From positions 744,001-808,000 of the forward strand of contig JAXMOG010000001.1 in NCBI GenBank assembly GCA_034670065.1: DNA of 64,000 nucleotides, given 5' to 3'. The translations under genes were made by a program, and so were the position numbers. Positions 61,229-64,000 of this stretch are shown piece after piece (the stretch's first letter is position 1; the number at the start of each line of letters is the position of its first letter). The stretch is from Mesobacterium_A sp034670065. GTDB taxonomy: Bacteria; Pseudomonadota; Alphaproteobacteria; Rhodobacterales; Rhodobacteraceae. The notes under the pieces were generated by a model. That model made no database searches and was not told where the DNA came from. It was given only the letters and a program-made list of their open reading frames with translations.

Positions 61229-61905
61229 CTTTCGTAAAACTCACCAGCACACAGATCGCGTGGCGCGCCGCGCAAGACATTCAAGACGGTGCCTATGTGA
61301 ACCTGGGCATCGGCCTGCCAGAGCTGTGCGCGCAGTTTCAACCAGACGGGCGCGAAGCAATCTTTCACACCGAAAACGGCGTGTTGAATTTTGGTAAGGC
61401 CCCGCCCAAGGGCGAAGAGGATTGGGATCTGATCAATGCCGGGAAAAAGGCGATCACGCTGAAACCCGGCGCGGCGTTTTTTCACCATGCCGACAGCTTT
61501 TCAATGGTACGGGGCGGGCATTTGGACATGGCCATTCTCGGCGCGTTTCAGGTAGCCCAAAACGGCGATCTGGCCAACTGGCGTCTGGGCAGCAAAGGTG
61601 TTCCTGCCGTGGGCGGCGCGATGGATCTGGTGCATGGCGCCAAACAAGTTGCGGTGATCACAGACCACGTTGCAAAGGATGGTTCGCCCAAGCTGGTTGA
61701 TGCCTGCACACATCCATTGACGGGCGTTGGCTGCGTAACCCGCATTTACACCTCCTTGGCTGTAGTCGATGTTACAGAGCAAGGGTTTGTTCTGCGCGAA
61801 AAGCTTCCCAGCATCTCGTTGGACGACCTGCAATCCCTGACGGGTGCCCCATTGCATCTGGATGGGCCCATCGAAGACCTGATTGTACCGGAGATTGAAC
61901 TATGA
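61225..61905 (+). CDS. pcaJ: 3-Oxoadipate CoA-transferase subunit B
   Basis: A 226-residue beta subunit: YVNLGIGLPELCAQFQPDGR, IFHTENGVLNFGKAPPKG with the catalytic Glu of the family I transferases, then MVRGGHLDMAILGAFQVAQN and DLANWRLG. It is coupled to pcaI and pcaF by ATGA overlaps at both ends. Confidence 0.93.
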   Translation: MTFVKLTSTQIAWRAAQDIQDGAYVNLGIGLPELCAQFQPDGREAIFHTENGVLNFGKAPPKGEEDWDLINAGKKAITLKPGAAFFHHADSFSMVRGGHLDMAILGAFQVAQNGDLANWRLGSKGVPAVGGAMDLVHGAKQVAVITDHVAKDGSPKLVDACTHPLTGVGCVTRIYTSLAVVDVTEQGFVLREKLPSISLDDLQSLTGAPLHLDGPIEDLIVPEIEL

Positions 61906-63110
61906 CCGATGTCTTTATCTGTGACTATGTGCGCACACCGATTGGCCGGTTTGGCGGAGGGTTGGCCTCGGTCCGGGCTGACGATCTGGGTGCAATCCCG
62001 ATCAAGGCGCTGATGGCGCGCAATGGCGGTGTAGACTGGGCCGCGGTAGACGAGGTCTATTTCGGCTGCGCAAACCAAGCCGGGGAAGACAACCGCAACG
62101 TGGCGCGCATGTCCTCCCTGCTGGCCGGTTTGCCAGAAACCGTTCCGGGCACCACAATGAACCGCCTGTGTGGTTCGGGAATGGATGCGCTGATTGCAGG
62201 TGCACGGTCCATCAAAGCAGGCGAAGCTGAGATGGTTATCGCCGGTGGTGTCGAAAGCATGAGCCGGGCGCCGTTTGTAATGCCCAAAGCGGAAGCCGCT
62301 TATTCGCGCGCCAATGCCGTGTATGACACAACCATTGGCTGGCGTTTCGTGAACCCGCTGATGAAAGCGCAATACGGCGTGGATTCAATGCCTGAAACGG
62401 CCGAGAACGTGGCCGAAGAATTTGGCATCAGCCGCGCCGATCAGGATGCGTTTGCCCTGCGGTCTCAGCAAAAAGCGGGCGTTGCCATGGCCAATGGTCG
62501 TTTGGCAAAAGAGATCACGCCAGTGACCATCCCACAGCGCAAGGGCGACCCAAAGGTGGTGGATACTGATGAACACCCCCGCCCCAGCACAACCGCCGAG
62601 GCATTGGCAAAACTGCGCGCGCCATTCCGCGAAGGTGGATCAGTCACCGCTGGCAATGCATCAGGGGTCAACGATGGCGCTGCGGCACTTCTGGTGGCCT
62701 CTGAAGCGGCTGTCAAAGCCTATGGCCTGACACCCATCGCCCGCGTCCTTGGTGGTGCCACCGCAGGCGTTGCGCCACGGATCATGGGCTTTGGCCCTGC
62801 CCCCGCGTCTAAGAAGCTGATGGCGCGCTTGGGTCTGACGGCTGCGGATTTTGATGTGATCGAGCTGAACGAAGCCTTCGCCTCACAGGGTCTGGCCACG
62901 CTGCGGGATCTGGGCATTGCGGATGATGATCCTCGTGTGAACCCCAATGGCGGGGCAATTGCACTGGGTCACCCATTGGGCATGTCCGGCGCTCGGATCG
63001 CCGGTAGCGCGGCGCTGGAAATGTCGCTGAATGGCGGCAAACGCGCACTGGCCACCATGTGCATTGGTGTTGGCCAAGGTATTGCCATTGCCTTGGAAGC
63101 GGCGGGTTAA
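61902..63110 (+). CDS. pcaF: 3-Oxoadipyl-CoA thiolase
   Basis: A 402-residue thiolase cleaving beta-ketoadipyl-CoA to succinyl-CoA and acetyl-CoA. It has the active-site Cys in TMNRLCGSGMDALIAGARS, GGVESMSRAPFVMPKAEAAY, His in NGGAIALGHPLGMSGARIAG, and the C-terminal Cys in TMCIGVGQGIAIALE. Full length. It ends the pca operon; the ring-cleavage genes (pcaGHBC) are not in this window. Confidence 0.93.
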   Translation: MTDVFICDYVRTPIGRFGGGLASVRADDLGAIPIKALMARNGGVDWAAVDEVYFGCANQAGEDNRNVARMSSLLAGLPETVPGTTMNRLCGSGMDALIAGARSIKAGEAEMVIAGGVESMSRAPFVMPKAEAAYSRANAVYDTTIGWRFVNPLMKAQYGVDSMPETAENVAEEFGISRADQDAFALRSQQKAGVAMANGRLAKEITPVTIPQRKGDPKVVDTDEHPRPSTTAEALAKLRAPFREGGSVTAGNASGVNDGAAALLVASEAAVKAYGLTPIARVLGGATAGVAPRIMGFGPAPASKKLMARLGLTAADFDVIELNEAFASQGLATLRDLGIADDDPRVNPNGGAIALGHPLGMSGARIAGSAALEMSLNGGKRALATMCIGVGQGIAIALEAAG

Positions 63111-63146
63111 GTAAATCTGCGCAGCGACACCGCATCACAAATTGAG

Positions 63147-63180
63147 ACGCCACGGCTGGGACACCGCTGTGGCGTTTTTC
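63147..63180 (+). terminator. Rho-independent terminator after pcaF
   Basis: ACGCCACGGC pairs with GCTGTGGCGT (one mismatch) around a short loop and is followed by TTTTTC, 37 bp after the pcaF stop. Confidence 0.75.
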
Positions 63181-63645
63181 GTTGGCCCCTTTCAGCGTTG
63201 ACTCTGCAAGGTTTTCCCCTCCCCCTGCAGTTTGCCAACCAATCGCGGACAACCCAGACCAAACGAGATCTGCAGCGCAGCAACAACGGGATTGAATGCA
63301 TCGCATCACTGTTGGGCTTTGGGGATTCCTGCCTGTTGCCAACGTCAATCGGCAGTACCCTTCCGAAACAGTCTATGCACGGTCCGACTACATCAGCGAG
63401 CAGATCAGCGCGACGCCGCCCACAAAGCCAACGGGGGCACACCCTGCCCTGCACGGCCCTGTCTATGCTGCTACGGTCCGTCATGTGGCTGTTGGCCAAG
63501 TGTCGCTCCCCCGCACATTGGCGCATCGCAGGCTTGGTAACGTTCAACTTACATCGAAGGAGAAGCTGGCCCAATTGCCCACCCTCTTTTGACGATCCTC
63601 GCAGTGATCGCGCCGTTCTGAACAGCCGCAATATCGGAAATTACA
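63181..63645. other. Intergenic region without supportable genes
   Basis: About 465 bp between the pcaF terminator and the tRNA-Arg terminator. Frames exist on both strands, but none has a ribosome site plus recognisable protein character. Confidence 0.5.
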
Positions 63646-63648
63646 AAG

Positions 63649-63681
63649 AAAAAGGGACTTAGCGTTTTCGCGCTAAGTCCC
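63649..63681 (-). terminator. Rho-independent terminator of tRNA-Arg
   Basis: A perfect 11-bp stem, GGGACTTAGCG (63654-63664) and CGCTAAGTCCC (63671-63681), followed on the minus strand by TTTTTCTTT. It starts 10 bp after the tRNA-Arg 3' end. Confidence 0.85.
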
Positions 63682-63690
63682 TGAATTCTA

Positions 63691-63767
63691 TGGCGGACCG
63701 AGGAGGATTCGAACCCCCGACCCCTTGATTCGTAGTCAAGTACTCTATCCAGCTGAGCTATCGGTCC
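63691..63767 (-). tRNA. tRNA-Arg (anticodon ACG)
   Basis: A 77-nt gene with acceptor GGACCGA, D-loop text AGCTCAGCTGGATAGAG, anticodon ACG in TTGACTACGAATC, T loop GTTCGAATC, and an encoded CCA. The ACG anticodon is read with inosine at the wobble position in bacteria. Confidence 0.95.
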
Positions 63768-64000
63768 GTGAGGGCTGGATTTATCCGCCACTGCCGAGCA
63801 ATGCAAGAGGGATAAGTGAAAAAGTCACCAAACTATCCAACTTATTTACACCCACCCTTTGCGATGTGTTCGACACATCGGCTCCGAACCCTGTTTATAG
63901 CCTTGCAGACCCGGCTTCGCCCCCCAGCAGACTTGCCTGATGGTTCCAATACTGCTTTTTGCATTCCGGCCAAACAGTTCGAACACGGGATCGTGACGTC
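63768..64000. other. Right end of window, no gene recognised
   Basis: 233 bp upstream of tRNA-Arg. It probably holds that tRNA's promoter, but no convincing -35/-10 pair or ORF is seen. Confidence 0.4.

Noticed and set aside
63107..63631. Minus-strand 174-codon frame after pcaF
   Set aside because: It overlaps the pcaF terminator, has an Arg/Cys-rich composition typical of shadow reading, and no ribosome site.
1..64000. CRISPR arrays, rRNA genes and replication origins
   Set aside because: I saw no regularly spaced repeat series, no rRNA text and no DnaA-box cluster or partition genes anywhere in the window.

Overview
The window looks like a piece of chromosome from a marine Rhodobacteraceae (Roseobacter-group) alphaproteobacterium. 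This is inferred from the moderately high GC, the dense operons of high-affinity ABC transporters, the carboxynorspermidine-type polyamine genes, the pca genes and the style of the predicted proteins. No 16S gene is present to prove it.

Layout. 1-8.6 kb: an aromatic-acid locus. An IclR regulator (cut by the window edge) and a 4-hydroxybenzoyl-CoA-type thioesterase face a 907-residue fusion of a flavin hydroxylase with an aryl-CoA ligase, followed by a complete branched-chain-amino-acid-type ABC transporter. 8.6-17 kb: an M20 amidohydrolase and a DUF1028 protein, divergent from a peptide-type ABC transporter (one permease is fused to its ATPase) and a GntR/FCD regulator. 17-21.2 kb: glpR facing glpD-glpK (glycerol). 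21.5-27.4 kb: a BMP-type nucleoside/nucleobase ABC transporter ending in a cytosine-deaminase-like enzyme. 28.2-32.5 kb: an RbsB-type sugar transporter with a DUF2291 lipoprotein. 32.7-35.1 kb: carboxynorspermidine decarboxylase and dehydrogenase. 35.3-37.1 kb: a NAD(P)-binding/DoxX protein and a small membrane protein.

37.2-59.35 kb appears to be a genomic island of about 22 kb. A 14-bp copy of the 3' end of tRNA-Ser(GCU) lies at 37185-37198, in direct orientation to the tRNA itself at 59351-59440, and a decayed P4-type integrase sits just inside the tRNA end. Its cargo is: a stand-alone HEPN/AbiJ-like defence candidate; a trio of a seven-helix membrane AraC regulator, a small exported protein and a Tat-exported S41-like peptidase; an alginate (oligo-uronate) utilisation cluster (AlgS-M-M-Q-type transporter, PL15-type exo-lyase, KdgF cupin, hydroxyisobutyrate-dehydrogenase-type reductase) with a divergent GntR regulator and three copies of an operator-like 12-mer; a second operon with a MATE carrier, two Gfo/Idh/MocA oxidoreductases and a mannonate-dehydratase-type enolase; two short-chain-dehydrogenase remnants; and an IS481-family fragment fused to the integrase remnant.

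59.4-64 kb returns to backbone: tRNA-Ser, an IclR regulator divergent from pcaI-pcaJ-pcaF (end of the beta-ketoadipate pathway), and tRNA-Arg(ACG) with a clear terminator.

The common theme is scavenging: aromatic acids, peptides or N-carbamoyl compounds, glycerol, nucleobases, sugars and algal uronates are each imported by a dedicated transporter encoded beside the first catabolic enzyme and a local regulator.
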